Source: Margaritifera margaritifera
Lineage: Eukaryota; Mollusca; Bivalvia; Unionida; Margaritiferidae
NCBI GenBank assembly: GCA_029931535.1
Contig: JAQPZY010001423.1
Location: 1,323,501 to 1,387,500 of the forward strand
Direction: 5' to 3'
Length of the DNA: 64,000 nt
Under the pieces are notes generated by a model. It made no database searches. It was not told the origin of the DNA and saw nothing but the letters and a program-made list of their open reading frames with translations. Of this stretch, positions 13,067 through 24,119 are shown one piece after another. Both the position numbers and the translations under genes were made by a program. Position 1 is the stretch's first letter. Each line of letters starts with the position of its first letter.

Positions 13067-14699
13067 TTATTCAGTGTCTAATCGGCGCTTCTTGGCTTGT
13101 TTCTTGTATTTATTAAATGGAGCATCTCTTGTCACTGTCCAGCAATAGTCTGCAAGCATTGATGGGCTCCATTTGCCCTGATAGCATTTCTCCATTGTTG
13201 CAATGTCCTGGTGAAATCGCTCACCATGCTCGTCGCTCACTGCTCTGCAGTTTGGTGGGAAAAAATCTAGATGAGAGTGCAAAAAATGTATCTTTAGTGA
13301 CATGTTGCAACCAAGGCTTTTGTATGCCTTGAGGAGGTTTTCCACCAACTCCCTGTAGTTGTCTGTCTTGTTGTTTCCGAGAAAATTTGTTGCCACTAAC
13401 TGGAAGGCTTTCCATGCTGTCTTTTTCTCGCCACACATTGCACGGTGAAATGCATCATCTCGAAGAAGTTCACGAATCTGTGGACCAACAAAGACACCTT
13501 CTTTTATCTTAGCTTCACTTAACCTTGGAAATTTTCCATGGAGGTACTTGAAAGCTGCTTGTGTTTTGTCCATGGCCTTGACAGAGTTCTCCATCAGACC
13601 CAGCTTGATGTGCAAGGGTGGTAACAAAATCTTCCTTGATTCAACAAGTGGTGGATGCTGAACACTTTTCATCCCAGACTCCAATGATAGTCGGAGTGGC
13701 CAATCTCTCTTGATGTAGTGGGAATCTCTTGCACGACTATCCCATTTGCAGAGAAAACAGCAGTACTTTGTGTATCCTGTTTGCAGACCAAGTAAGAGAG
13801 CAAGAACCTTGAAATCGCCACAAAGCTGCCACTGATGTTGGTCATAGTTTATGCACCTCAAAAGTTGTTTCATGTTTTCATAGGTTTCTTTCATATGGAC
13901 TGCATGACCAACTGGAATTGATGGCAAAACACTGCCATTATGCAGCAAAACAGCTTTAAGACTCGTCTCCGATGAATCAATGAACAGTTTCCACTCATCT
14001 GGATCATGAACGATGTTGAGGGCTGCCATCACACCATCGATGTTGTTGCATTCTACAAGATCACCTTCCATGAAGAAGAATGGGACAAGATCCTTTTGAT
14101 GGTCACAGAACATGGAAACTCTAACATCACCTGCCAGGAGATTCCACTGCTGTGCATGTAGTCTGGAGCCCAACAACTCTGCCTTACTCTTGGGTAGTTC
14201 CAAATCCCTGACAAGGTCATTCAGTTCACCTTGTGTTTTGAGGTGTGGTTCAGAGGAGGAGGATGGGAGAAAATATGGATCATGTGACATTGATGGTTCA
14301 GGACTAGAAGTTTCATCCTCATCCTCTTCCTCTTCCTCTTCCTCGTCTGACTCAAGTGAGAATGATTCTGGTGCATCAGGAACCGGCAGTCCTTCTCCGT
14401 GGGGTACTGGGCGTATAGCTGACTGAATGTTTGGACAATGCACAGTCCATTTTTTCTTCTTTGACATACCTTTCCCAACTAGAGGCACCATGCAGAAGTA
14501 ACAATTGCTGATATGATCTGTTGGCTCTCTCGAAATCATTGGCACTGCAAAAGGCATAGATTTCCTTTTCCTGTTCAACCACTGGTGAAGATTGTTGCAC
14601 AAGTGTTGCAGCATATGTGTGGGGCCCACATCTGTTGTCAACAATTTTAAGCATCATTTTCATTCTCAGTGACCCATAATTAGTAAAGTTTGACAACAT
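13067..14699 (-). CDS. Uncharacterised conserved protein, probable DDE-transposase-like ORF with a frameshift near its 5' end
   Basis: An open frame of 525 codons runs from 14644 to 13067. It begins at TTG rather than ATG; the first in-frame ATG is codon 11. Upstream, 14699-14640 in the neighbouring frame encodes MLSNFTNYGSLRMKMMLKIV and fits as the true N-terminal part, so one extra or missing base in the GGGCCCC run near 14620 probably breaks the gene. Visible features are a CxxC pair at residues 48-51, an acidic run at about 99-111, a candidate Asp in LFIDSS (223), a second Asp in CGDFK (277) followed by a Cys cluster CCFLC (295-299), and a Glu in SDEHGERFHQ (472-475). This order resembles RNase-H-fold transposases with a zinc-binding insert, such as CACTA types. 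From memory the family is widespread in arthropods, cnidarians and molluscs as 'uncharacterised protein'. I infer a transposon or domesticated origin. No terminal repeats were found. Confidence 0.65.
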
Positions 14700-14724
14700 T
14701 TATTGTGGAAGCATTTAGACCAGT

Positions 14725-14865
14725 GTAATCATGCTTTACCCAGTGAATTTTATCACTGATAATCATGCTTGACCCTGTGAATTTTGTCACTGATATCATT
14801 CTTTACCAGTGAATTTTGTCACTCATAATCATGCTTTACCAGTGAATTTTTTCACTCATAATCGT
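14725..14865. repeat. 33-34-bp tandem repeat beside the minus-strand ORF
   Basis: About four units of GTGAATTTTGTCACT plus CATAATCATGCTTTACCA lie directly upstream of the ORF at 13067-14699. They could be subterminal repeats of that element or an unrelated minisatellite. Confidence 0.75.
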
Positions 14866-16555
14866 GTCTTCATCAGAGACAGTTTCTTTAGAAAGGGGTC
14901 AAATGATTAGAATACTGTCCTGTTTAATAATCCAATATAGTTGAAATTTAAAGACACTTTTACCACCAAGAAGGAAGTATATTGATGAAGATGAAAGATA
15001 ACAATTCAGTTAATCTAAATTAACTCCAGGTAATTCAAAACCTATTGCCGTTGTTTAAATACAGAGAAAACATTTGTTTTGGACTCAGAACTATCAATAT
15101 CCATCAAGCTAAAGTTCAAACCATCATCATTATCTCCTGTCAAGCCATCATAAACCTACATAAGAAATGTCAATTATACTGTAGATCAGTTATCTCCTTG
15201 GTACTAGAATTTGTATACTTACCACCTTATTTGCTTCTGATTATTGTAACTTAATATGTAAATGAATTATTTCAAGTAGATACCATAACCATTATTTACT
15301 TTTATGTTTATCTATACACCAATGTAGGCATGTTTTATAAGCATTGACTTTATGGGCATACATACATATTCCTAGGTAAGACTGGATCTGTTTACAGTGG
15401 TGATTTAACTAATCTTTATTGCATTAGGATACAGTATCCATTTGTTTTCATTGGTGATATGCATGATCTTTATTGCATTTGGATACAGTAACATATGACT
15501 TGAAAAACAAAGGCCACTGTTATGAGAGGCAACTGGCCATTTATGACCAGGGTTTTCATATGCTGGACACTTTAGTTGCCACCATGTGTTGGAGTCAAGA
15601 GTGTGGATATTATAATACTCTCTGTTTGTCAGTTACCACATTTCATAAACTGCTGGATTTCAATTTCCAAAACTTGATAGTTTTCTGGTTTATAATAGTA
15701 ACCTGTACAAGGGATAGTATTTTTTGGATCCCTCCGAGTCACCCCTAGTGTCCCAGAGAGGAGGTCAGTGTCGATCCCTCCCAGTCTCCACTAGAGTCCC
15801 TGGGAGGAGGTCAGTTGTTCAATGTATAAAAAATGTCAATTACAGTGACATTTAAAAAATATTTTGTGACCAAATATTATACATGCAGTCTTAGCAGTAA
15901 GACACCATTAGTTACATGTTAGTTTTCCAGGGTGTACAGAATTTTATCACTGTCTTGAACCCTTAGCACGAAAATTCTGATTCTGAGGGTGGAATTTTGT
16001 AACATAGTGTTGTGGGAAAAAATGATGGCATATTATTGGTATGGATATAGCTGTAGAAAAATACAAAGTATTTTAATGCTTTTACAGCATTTAGAAAGCA
16101 CATAAAAAGTTTAGCATTTGTTGTAAACAAGTACATGTATTACTGTTTATAAGTTAGCATGATGTGCTTTTAAATACTTAACATGCACAAAACATTGCAG
16201 ACATTAATGATGTGATAAGCATAATGATATCATCTATAATGTCAATGAGTGCACTTATGTGTATAGGCAGATATCATCACCTTCTCACCTGGGTAAACTG
16301 TGTCACATATATGTAGGAAAGAGAGAAAATTGTGTCACTCATTTGCTTACACCTCCTACATATCATATCTATTGATATACTTGCCAATTTTATTCAAGTT
16401 GTATCCTGGGGCTTTTAGCTTGGGTCTGGCACTTTAATCATGTACCACATTTCAGACATTATGAGCTTGGATAATTTCCACTTCATTAAATGCTAGATAC
16501 ATACCATTGTATACTAGCTGTATGAGGAATGAAAGAACAATGTTTCCTTAGGCCC
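14866..16555. other. Non-coding stretch with one short duplication
   Basis: No gene is recognised. At 15727-15820 a roughly 46-bp GC-richer segment (GGATCCCTCC...GAGGAGGTCAGTG) is present twice in tandem with several differences. Confidence 0.5.
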
Positions 16556-17215
16556 TAGAATACATTTAGGAATACATTTAGTTTGCGGTATGAGCAGTAA
16601 TCATGGTATTATAACAACTGGCATATTTAGTTTGCTGTATTAGCAGTAATCATGGTAATATAACAACTGACAGATTTAGTTTGCTGTATTAGCAGTAATC
16701 ATGGTAATATAACAACTGACAGATTTAGTTTGCTGTATTAGCAGTAATCATGGTAATACAACAACTGACAGATTTAGTTTACGGTATTAGCAGTAATCAT
16801 GGTAATATAACAACTGACAGATTTAGTTTGCTGTATTAGCAGTAATCATGGTAATATAACAACTGACAGATTTAGTTTACGGTATTAGCAGTAATCATGG
16901 TAATATAACAACTGACAGATTTAGTTTGCTGTATTAGCAGTAATCATGGTAATATAACAACTGACAGATTTAGTTTGCAGTATTAGCAGTATTCATGGTA
17001 ATATAACAACTGACAGATTTAGTTTGCGGTATTAGCAGTATTCATGGTACTATAACAACTTATTATTTAGTTATGGTATTAGCAGTATACGTGGTACTAC
17101 ACGTATAAGAACTGATTATTTAGTTATGGTATTAGCAGTATATAATGTACTACATGTATAAGAACTGATTATTTAGTTTACGGTATTAGCAGTATTCATG
17201 CTACTAGAACATGTA
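16556..17215. repeat. 49-bp minisatellite, about 13 units
   Basis: The units contain TTTAGTTTGCTGTATTAGC, then AGTAATCATGGTAATATAAC and AACTGACAG, 49 bp in all. Central units are nearly identical. The right three units (from about 17060) diverge to a CGTGGTACTACA type, and the left edge also degrades. Confidence 0.9.
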
Positions 17216-17974
17216 ATCATGGTACTATTGCTTATCAAATGAACTGAAACAGAGTCCTCAGTTTAAGTGGGTATTTTCCATCTCAAAGAGAACACATGAC
17301 CACAAGATCTTTCCTCTCTGTGCATGTAGTGGTACAGTGTATATCCATGTACATACATCAGGGCCTGAATATAACCTTTCTTCCTTCATGCATTTGTTTG
17401 CAAATTGAGAACAAAAATATACTTGCAAAATTCAACTTTTACTTGAAATATTAAAACCTGTATAACATACATGTGAACCTTCCAGTAGTGAGGGTTTTAC
17501 TCCTAAGATGAGGGGTGTCTCCTATCCCTCTCATCACTGATTACAATCTCCTGGGTACTCCAAAATATTTTTTTTTTAAATTCCAGAACAGAAATTTTTC
17601 CATTTTTTTTTCTTTCTTTACACCTTTTTTATAAATTAGTATATTTATGGTAAAGACTTCCTGTGATCAACATGACTGTGAACTGGCTTACCCTGCGAGC
17701 ATAACACTTTAATTTGCTAATTCGACAGACAATAACATCAAAGTAATCATAGGATTATACTGAGTGTAATCAGTAGTAATTCAGAAAGGATTAATGACAT
17801 AATGGATTATGATTGGATTACTTAAGAGGATGTTAATGGATTATGATTTGATTATTAAAGAGCTCAGAGAGCATAAAACATTTAACATAACTTGGATTCT
17901 TTTGGCAAAGTCAGTTTGGCTTCAGTGTTTAAAGTTTGTAGAGATATTATACTATGTGTGATCAAAAGTAATTT

Positions 17975-18312
17975 GGAAAGTATTAAAGATGATAGTGAAT
18001 TATGGTTGGATTAGTCATTACTAAAAGTAATAAAGATGATAGTGAATTATGGTTGGATTAGTCATTACTAAAAGTATTAAAGATGATAGTGAATTATGGT
18101 TGGATTAGTCATTACTAAAAGTATTAAAGATGATAGTGAATTATGGTTGGATTAGTCATTACTAAAAGTATTAAAGATGATAGTGAATTATGGTTGGATT
18201 AGTCATTACTAAAAGTATTAAAGATGATAGTGAATTATGGTTGGATTGGTCATTACTAAAAGTATTAAAGATGATAGTGAATTATGGTTGGATTAGTCAT
18301 TACTAAAAGCTC
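17975..18312. repeat. 47-bp minisatellite, 7 units
   Basis: The unit is AAAAGTATTAAAGATGATAG, then TGAATTATGGTTGGATTAGT and CATTACT. Copies are nearly perfect, with single changes such as TAATAAAG in the second and TTGGTCATT in the sixth. This points to recent expansion or homogenisation. Confidence 0.9.
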
Positions 18313-18396
18313 AGGTGTCAAAAATAAGGTCGGTTTCGCTTTGGTTTTTTAAGTTTGTCAAGATACCTATGCCTGTGTTATCTCCCAATGCTAAAA

Positions 18397-18866
18397 TGAC
18401 AGAATCTAAAAGACTGAAATATCACACAAAATTCAATAATGGATGGAAGCAGGAAATTTCATTGGTTGGAATCAAGTTCAAAGGGACATGAATATGCAAT
18501 CTGCCATTCCTGTCAGGTAAATTTTAAGGATAACTTAACAAATTTCAACACAGATAGCACCAATTGTGAGCAGTTCTTGCAGGCAGTCAGCAACCTGAAT
18601 CTATCGACAGGCAGGAAACAAATTAAACTTCTTGGTGGACTTGTTAGAATTGTACTGACATTGCCACATTCCAGTGCAGACATGGAAAGGACATTTTCTA
18701 TTCTTAGGAAAATTTAGGCTGACTCCAGAGGAAACCTGGATCCAGTAATGACACTTCATATCTTAAGTGTTGAGATAAAAAATGATGAGGACTGCCACAA
18801 AATATAATCCAGGCAATGATCTCCTAAGAAAGGCTAAAAATACTTGTGCTACATATAACAACATAG
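18397..18866 (+). pseudogene. hAT transposase remnant, zinc-finger end joined to dimerisation end
   Basis: One open frame (18439-18717) starts with FHWLESSSKGHEYAICHSCQ, the kind of N-terminal BED-like zinc-finger segment seen in some hAT proteins. It continues after only about 35 codons into LTLPHSSADMERTFSILRKI, typical of the C-terminal hAT dimerisation region. The middle, including the catalytic core, is missing. Upstream residues KRLKYHTKFNNGW are in another frame (18409-18447). An in-frame TAG at 18715-18717 interrupts the C-terminal part, which continues as ADSRGNLDPVMTLHILSVEI. A later segment in another frame (DLLRKAKN) extends to about 18866. This is a deleted, decayed copy; terminal repeats were not found. 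Confidence 0.75.
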
Positions 18867-18869
18867 TGA

Positions 18870-19396
18870 AAGGCAGCAAGTTACTGGGAAATGACTGATG
18901 TGATGAGATGATGTGCATATTTTAATATTGAAAAAGGAAATTTGTTTAATAGTCATTTTTGTCCATTTACATGCAAAAAACCAGATCTATGAAAATCCTC
19001 CTCATTTGAAGTCAAAACTCTTGACCAAGTTTTGCAAATCTCCTGATTGTCCTAAGCTGATCTGTCTCTTCTGTCACATGTATGGTATAATATGAAATTT
19101 TCAAGGAAAACCTATATTTCTTATAAGTTTTCAGTAATAATAGGATGTTTAAATGATCAGTTTTAATCAATAGGCAGTCTAAACGATCAGTAATAGCTGT
19201 CTGTTTCTGATGTGTATAATTAACTTCAGAATAGCAAAAGAAAGAATAGGTACATGTAGTCTTCTATATCAACAGCTCAGGCAAATATTTCCAACTTCTG
19301 TGAACAATGATCATAAAATTATATACCTCATTTTCCTTATTTAAACTAATTATACTAGAACTCCATAATGTGTTTCAAATTAAGAACTCATATTTT
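18870..19396. other. Non-coding stretch, no gene seen
   Basis: AT-rich, with no repeat or exon recognised. It may include the 3' end of the hAT remnant. Confidence 0.45.
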
Positions 19397-19977
19397 TTAC
19401 TCATGAACCCTGGGAGATTCTTTTCATTTTACGCATTTTTGGGTTTCTTCTGAATGCAGCCAAATACGTCTGCTTAAGAAAGTTTTTCGTTTAGCTTAGG
19501 TGTATCAGAAACGTTGTTTTTGATTAGCTATTATGCTCAGTTATGTGCAGAAGAGTGAAAGTTGGACTTTTTTCTTTTTTTCTTCATATTGGAACCTCGA
19601 TTTTTGTGTCCTGGCCCCTTTTTATTCCAAATCTCAAACTTATCCTACTTTTTGCAAAGGTTCATCTATCCATGTGCAGTTCAGACCAGTCTGCTTAAGG
19701 CCAAAAAGTCTAAAATCCAGACACAAACTCTGGTTCCAAAACTGACAATTTTCGACCTAAAAAAAAATTGGGTCTAAAAAATTAAGTTTTTTCCGCTGTA
19801 TTTTTTAATGCAAGTAGAAAGTGAACATTATTTGGTATCATTGTAGAGCTAGATCTGTCTACTTTCCTGCAATACCATCCATTTTAGTGTATCTTAAATA
19901 ATGTTGATGGTACAGAACTCAGAAGTAGGGTACAACCTTATGACGCGTAAACGTGGCGCTAGGGGTTAATGAGTTAA
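19397..19977. mobile_element. TTAA-flanked MITE (piggyBac-like ends), copy 1
   Basis: The right end reads AGGGGTTAATGAGTTAA, the inverse of the left end TTTACTCATGAACCCT. The element is about 580 bp and aligns along its length with 42004-42534; shared landmarks are GGAGATTCTTTTCATTTT, GTGCAGAAG and AAAGGTTCATCT. Start at TTAA and early CCC are typical of piggyBac-type termini. It has no coding capacity; the two overlapping open frames at 19533-19777 are in different frames and unconserved. Confidence 0.7.
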
Positions 19978-20230
19978 AGCAAAATATAGATTTTTTTAAA
20001 AAAGTTATGTTTCAGCTGTCACTTTTGGCTAATACCATTGCATGTCATAGTCAAACAGATTCAAACCTTTCAATACTCTGCATGCTACTGGTAAGTAGCC
20101 ATTAAACCTTGACTACTGAGCATGTTCAGGTACATGTAACTAACATGTCTATCTGTCAAATCAATGTGCTAATCATTGTCTGCTTTGATACTGTGAATGT
20201 GCTCAAACTCAAAATTATTTTATAAGATTT

Positions 20231-20360
20231 GTATTTAACAACTCTCAGTTTTCCATAACGGGAAGACAGCAAAACTCAGTTTTCCATCAGGGGAATACAA
20301 CAAAACTCTCAGTTTTCCATCAGGGGAATACAAACAAAACTCAGTTTTCCATAAAGGAAG
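20231..20360. repeat. 32-34-bp tandem repeat, 4 units
   Basis: The repeated core is ACTCTCAGTTTTCCATCAGG plus GGAATACAACAAA, with small length differences between units. Confidence 0.75.
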
Positions 20361-21239
20361 GCTATTAAATCTTCCAAAGCAAGAAAGTAAGTTACTAGCA
20401 GCAACTGATATGAGCCTTGCTCGTCTGCCTTAGAAATTCAGCACTCACATAAGGATGCAACTGCTTTTAAATCTCAGCTTGCATTATTTAAAATAGTGCT
20501 TCCTTTTTCTACTTTTAGAATGGTGCAGTGCTATGCCCTTCCTCTTATGTGCCTTGATGCACTTTTAAAGTACCATGCTATTTTGGGGCCTTTTTCCCAG
20601 TGCCATGCTGCCCATCTGTCATCCCTCTTTGGTCGCTCTCTATTCTTTACATCAGCTCCAGTCTTGTAAATTAGTACGCTTTCATCACACTAATAACATT
20701 TGATCCTGAAGTAAATGTCTAAAAAGAAACTTACTTACTGATTATTCCCATAATAACTGATAAATGCCTGAGGCAACGCCACTAACTTGCGATAGTTGTG
20801 CATTGAATCGGAGCCTGTCATAAAATGTTTTAGCAAATACTTTCTGACTGGTTTTGGTAATTATCAGTTCATAATCTAATGACATTCATGTTGTTTCTTA
20901 CTCAAAATTAAAGCTGAAAATTGAATGAAAATCACTCTTGCTTTTTTTATTAGTATTGCTCTGTTCTCAAAAGAACAAAAATCCAAGGATACACATAATG
21001 CTACTGACTGGTTAAAGCATTCTATCTATTGAACTGCTAATCACACCTGACCTTCAATAAATTGAGTCATAGTTCATCCAAGGATTTAAAAGGATGTATG
21101 ATACATGTAGAAGAAAAAGATGAAGAAAAAAAACAGGAAGAAGAAATAAGACCTAATAAAAGAGAACAATAAAGGTAAACAACTGAAAATCTTCCTTATT
21201 ATAAAATAATAGGACAGTGATAAGACAGGAGATTCCTCA
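20361..21239. other. Non-coding stretch, no gene seen
   Basis: No exon or defined repeat is recognised. An A/G-rich tract lies near 21108-21160. Confidence 0.45.
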
Positions 21240-21462
21240 AGAGTGAATTATTGTTTACATTATGCAAATAAACTGGGGTGTATATAGCACAAAGTACTGG
21301 TACATACAAACAGGTGAGTTTCACGTGTAAAAATAATACAGTATTGTTGTTATTATTGTTCTCTTTCAGATAACTTTTATTTCACAGAACAATTGTTTAC
21401 CTCATGCAAATACACTGGGGTGTATATGGCATGCAATACATACAAACAGGTGAGCTTCATGT

Positions 21463-22008
21463 GTGAAAATACAATATTATTATTATTATTGTTCTCTTTC
21501 AAATAAGTTTTCTTTCAGAGAACATGTCGGGACTGTCCATGGAAAGTGTGGTCACAAGAAGGGCCCTTGGGACACTCACCCATACTGCCTTGCATGTTCA
21601 AATTGTAGTAGCGTCCTATCTCCGATTACTGGGAATCCCGATTCTTCAGTATTTATAAGACTGGCTGATCCACAACATTCAGGTTCAGTCCCTCCATCAG
21701 GATATGTTCTGTTGTTGGTCCACAGTTACTCGGTTGGGTCTTTTACCCATTCCATGGGCCTTTTACCCAACCTCGAGAAGTCGGAACTCATTCCATCTCA
21801 GGACTTCGTTTACATGGGGATGAACTTCCTCATGAACCAGAACTTAGTCCGGGTTCTACTGGATCAGATAGATCGCATTCTGGCACTTCTAGAGGCACTA
21901 CAAGAAAGAACATCATTGTCTGCTCACCTTTACCTATTCCTATTGGGAACCTTGAATGCCGCTGCAGATCTGGTTCCCTTAGGACATTTTCATATGCGCC
22001 CTCTATAG
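21463..22008 (+). pseudogene. DIRS gag tip fused to reverse-transcriptase C-terminus (copy A)
   Basis: The frame starts inside the leader. It then reads GKCGHKKGPWDTHPYCLACS, the same Cys/His segment found in copy C at 48526-48582 (GKCGHKKAPWDTHLDCLTC). A few codons later it jumps to GLLPNLEKSELIPSQDFVYM and GTLNAAADLVPLGH, which belong to the thumb side of a DIRS reverse transcriptase. The join is a clean internal deletion that keeps the frame open by chance. The catalytic YLDD region is absent, so no enzyme can be made. Confidence 0.75.
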
Positions 22009-22560
22009 CTTCTCCTTCTCACAAGGTGGACACCACACTGAGATTCTATATCAGCTCTGAAATCTAGGACAAGACTTTCATCACCATTTGCACTGGTGGA
22101 TGAATCGGGACAGATTTCTGACTGGGGTCCCCATGCATGCACCTGACCCCTACTCCTATCTATTTGCATCATCGCCAATGCATCAGATTCTGATTTTGGC
22201 CCTCATTTAGAGCTGGAGGGCATAATTCTTCAGGGTCATTGGACTCCGGACGATTCATCTCTCCACATCAGCAACCTAGAAATGAAAGCTGTATTTCTAG
22301 TGTTGCAAGGGTGCAGCGACAAAGTAAGGAGTTGATGTGTCATGGTCTCCTCTGACAACACGTCCATTGTAGCATATCTCTGATGTCAAGGAGGCATATA
22401 TGCCCCTTCTCTCTGTGTGGAGGTCTGGAACCTCCTCTGCTGGGCCACCTCAGAGAACATCACCCTCTGAGCTTGCCACATTCCAGGAAAGAAGAACGTT
22501 TTAGGGGACAGTCTGCCCAGGTCAGGCAAAACAGTCCTCACGGAATGGACTCTTCACCAC
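22009..22560 (+). pseudogene. DIRS RNase H-like region (copy A), broken
   Basis: Residues recognisable across three frames include HLHWWMNRDRFLTGVPMHAP, a segment around LRTIHLSTS, VSSDNT-like coding at about 22345, and VEVWNLL followed by a HIPGK-like site at about 22480. These match the RNase H part of the element as read in copy B. Several stops (for example near 22200-22250) and frame changes occur. The region sits in the expected order between RT and the linker. Confidence 0.65.
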
Positions 22561-22955
22561 TCCATAACAGAGTCCCTTTTATCTGGAGAAAGCCTCTGGT
22601 GGACTTGTTTGCAACCAGGCCCAACAACAGATGTCCCTTTTTCATCTCGCCAGTCCTGGATCAGAGAGCATGGACAGTAGACGTATTCAACTTCCAGTGG
22701 GATCATCTGTTTGCGTACGCCTTCCCACCATTCCAACTGCTACCACAAGTTCTGCAAAAAGTCAGAATTTTCACTGCTTGTATCATTCTCATAACCCCAC
22801 TGTGGCCCCAACGATTGTGGTTCTATGATCTTCTAGACCTCTTGATAGATCAACCCAAGTCTCTGCCTAACAGGAGAGACCTTCTATCTCAACACAGGGG
22901 CTCCCTTCAACACAACAACCCACACATTCTCTACCTTCATGCTTGGCTCATCTGA
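22561..22955 (+). pseudogene. DIRS RNase H-recombinase linker (copy A)
   Basis: The frame of 22383-22955 reads KPLVDLFATRPNNRCPFFIS, then RAWTVDVFNFQWDHLFAYAF and LWPQRLWFYDLLDLL, and ends HAWLI. This is the conserved linker of DIRS pol and aligns with 40858-41170 in copy B. This is the best-preserved part of copy A's pol, though the open frame shifts just before the recombinase. Confidence 0.75.
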
Positions 22956-23925
22956 GAGGCGATCTATCTGCCAGAACAAGTATTTAGGCCAGGTTGCCAG
23001 TTGCATCATTCAGGCCAGGAGAGATTCAACATCCAAGGTCTATGATGCCAGGTGGAGAATCTTCTGTGAGTGGTGTAGTAGGAAACATGTTGATCCTAGC
23101 TGTCCCTGTGTAACTTACATTGCTGATTTCCTTTGGTTCCTTTTCAAGAACAAAAGATGTTCAGTATCAACTCTCAAGGGCTATGGAGCAATCAGTTCAG
23201 ATTCGCACCTTGCTGATCTCATTAAGTATTTTGAGCTGCAGAGACCTGTCTCCCACTCTCTTACGCCCAGATGGAATCTATCTTGTGTTTTATGGTCCTT
23301 AACTAAAATCCCCTATGAATTACTGAGTGAGGCTTTCTTTCAGGACCTCACACTCAAGACAGTGTTTTTACTTGCTTTGGCGTTTGCGAGAAGACGCAGT
23401 GAGATTCATGCATTGTCTGTTGACACTGGCTGTATCTGGTTTGATTGCAATTATGATTCTGTTTCCCTCCTTTGTCAGCTGGGATTTTTAGCCAAAATCC
23501 GTTAACTTTGGTAGCTCCTTCACCTATAGAAATTCCCAGTCTCAGTTGAATCTGTGCCAGAGATGATCAAGATAGGTTTTTTTGCCCAGTTAGGGCACTG
23601 CATTTCTATCTAAATGCCTCGAAAGGGAAACGAAATAGTAGGAAACGTCTTTTCCTTCCTCTTAAGGTCTCTGTTGATATTTCATCCTCCACTATCTCGC
23701 GGTGGATTGTCACCACAATAAAAAGAGCATACATGTATCAGTCCCTCATTGATAGAGGGCTCTCTTTTATGAAACTAAAAGCCAATGAGGTTCAAGCTGT
23801 CGCTGCCTCATGGACCTATCTAAATCATTCTTCCTTAGGGGACGTCATGGAGAAAGCATTTTGGTAATCCCATACTACCTTCTCCTCCTACTACCTCTGC
23901 TTATTAGCACAATAAAGCACAAGCA
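22939..23925 (+). pseudogene. DIRS tyrosine recombinase (copy A), inactive
   Basis: The core-binding half reads ASCIIQARRDSTSKVYDARW and FCEWCSRKHVDPSCP. The catalytic half begins with LAFARRRSEIHALS (about 23377-23420), which holds the first catalytic Arg. After a stop near 23505 and a frame change, the reading resumes around SRWIVTTIKRAY (about 23698). The second box reads KANEVQAVAASW (about 23779), where the family normally has H-x-x-R, so both residues are replaced (N and Q). The last box (SSYYL, about 23887) still has the Tyr, but a TAA precedes it. This enzyme would have integrated the circular DNA form. Confidence 0.8.
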
Positions 23926-24119
23926 TTTTTTCACTATGATGCATAGTTGTGACACAGCTTGTGGCGCAGAGAGACACCAACATTCTGTAAAGTGGATCTC
24001 TCCCTTAGTGGTAAGTACTTTCCATTTTCCTCTGTTTTTGATCAGTTTAACGCATCAGCTTACCCACCTAAATGACAAATTCAGCCATGCAATAGCAATG
24101 GATATTGCTGCTATTGAAA

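Noticed and set aside
14112..14426. Plus-strand ORF with a serine run
   Set aside because: It is the complement of the acidic stretch in the minus-strand ORF at 13067-14699.
16556..17215. CRISPR-like regular array
   Set aside because: Units are contiguous with no unique spacers, and the context is a eukaryotic genome; it is a minisatellite. The same applies to 28934-29590 and 59040-60600.
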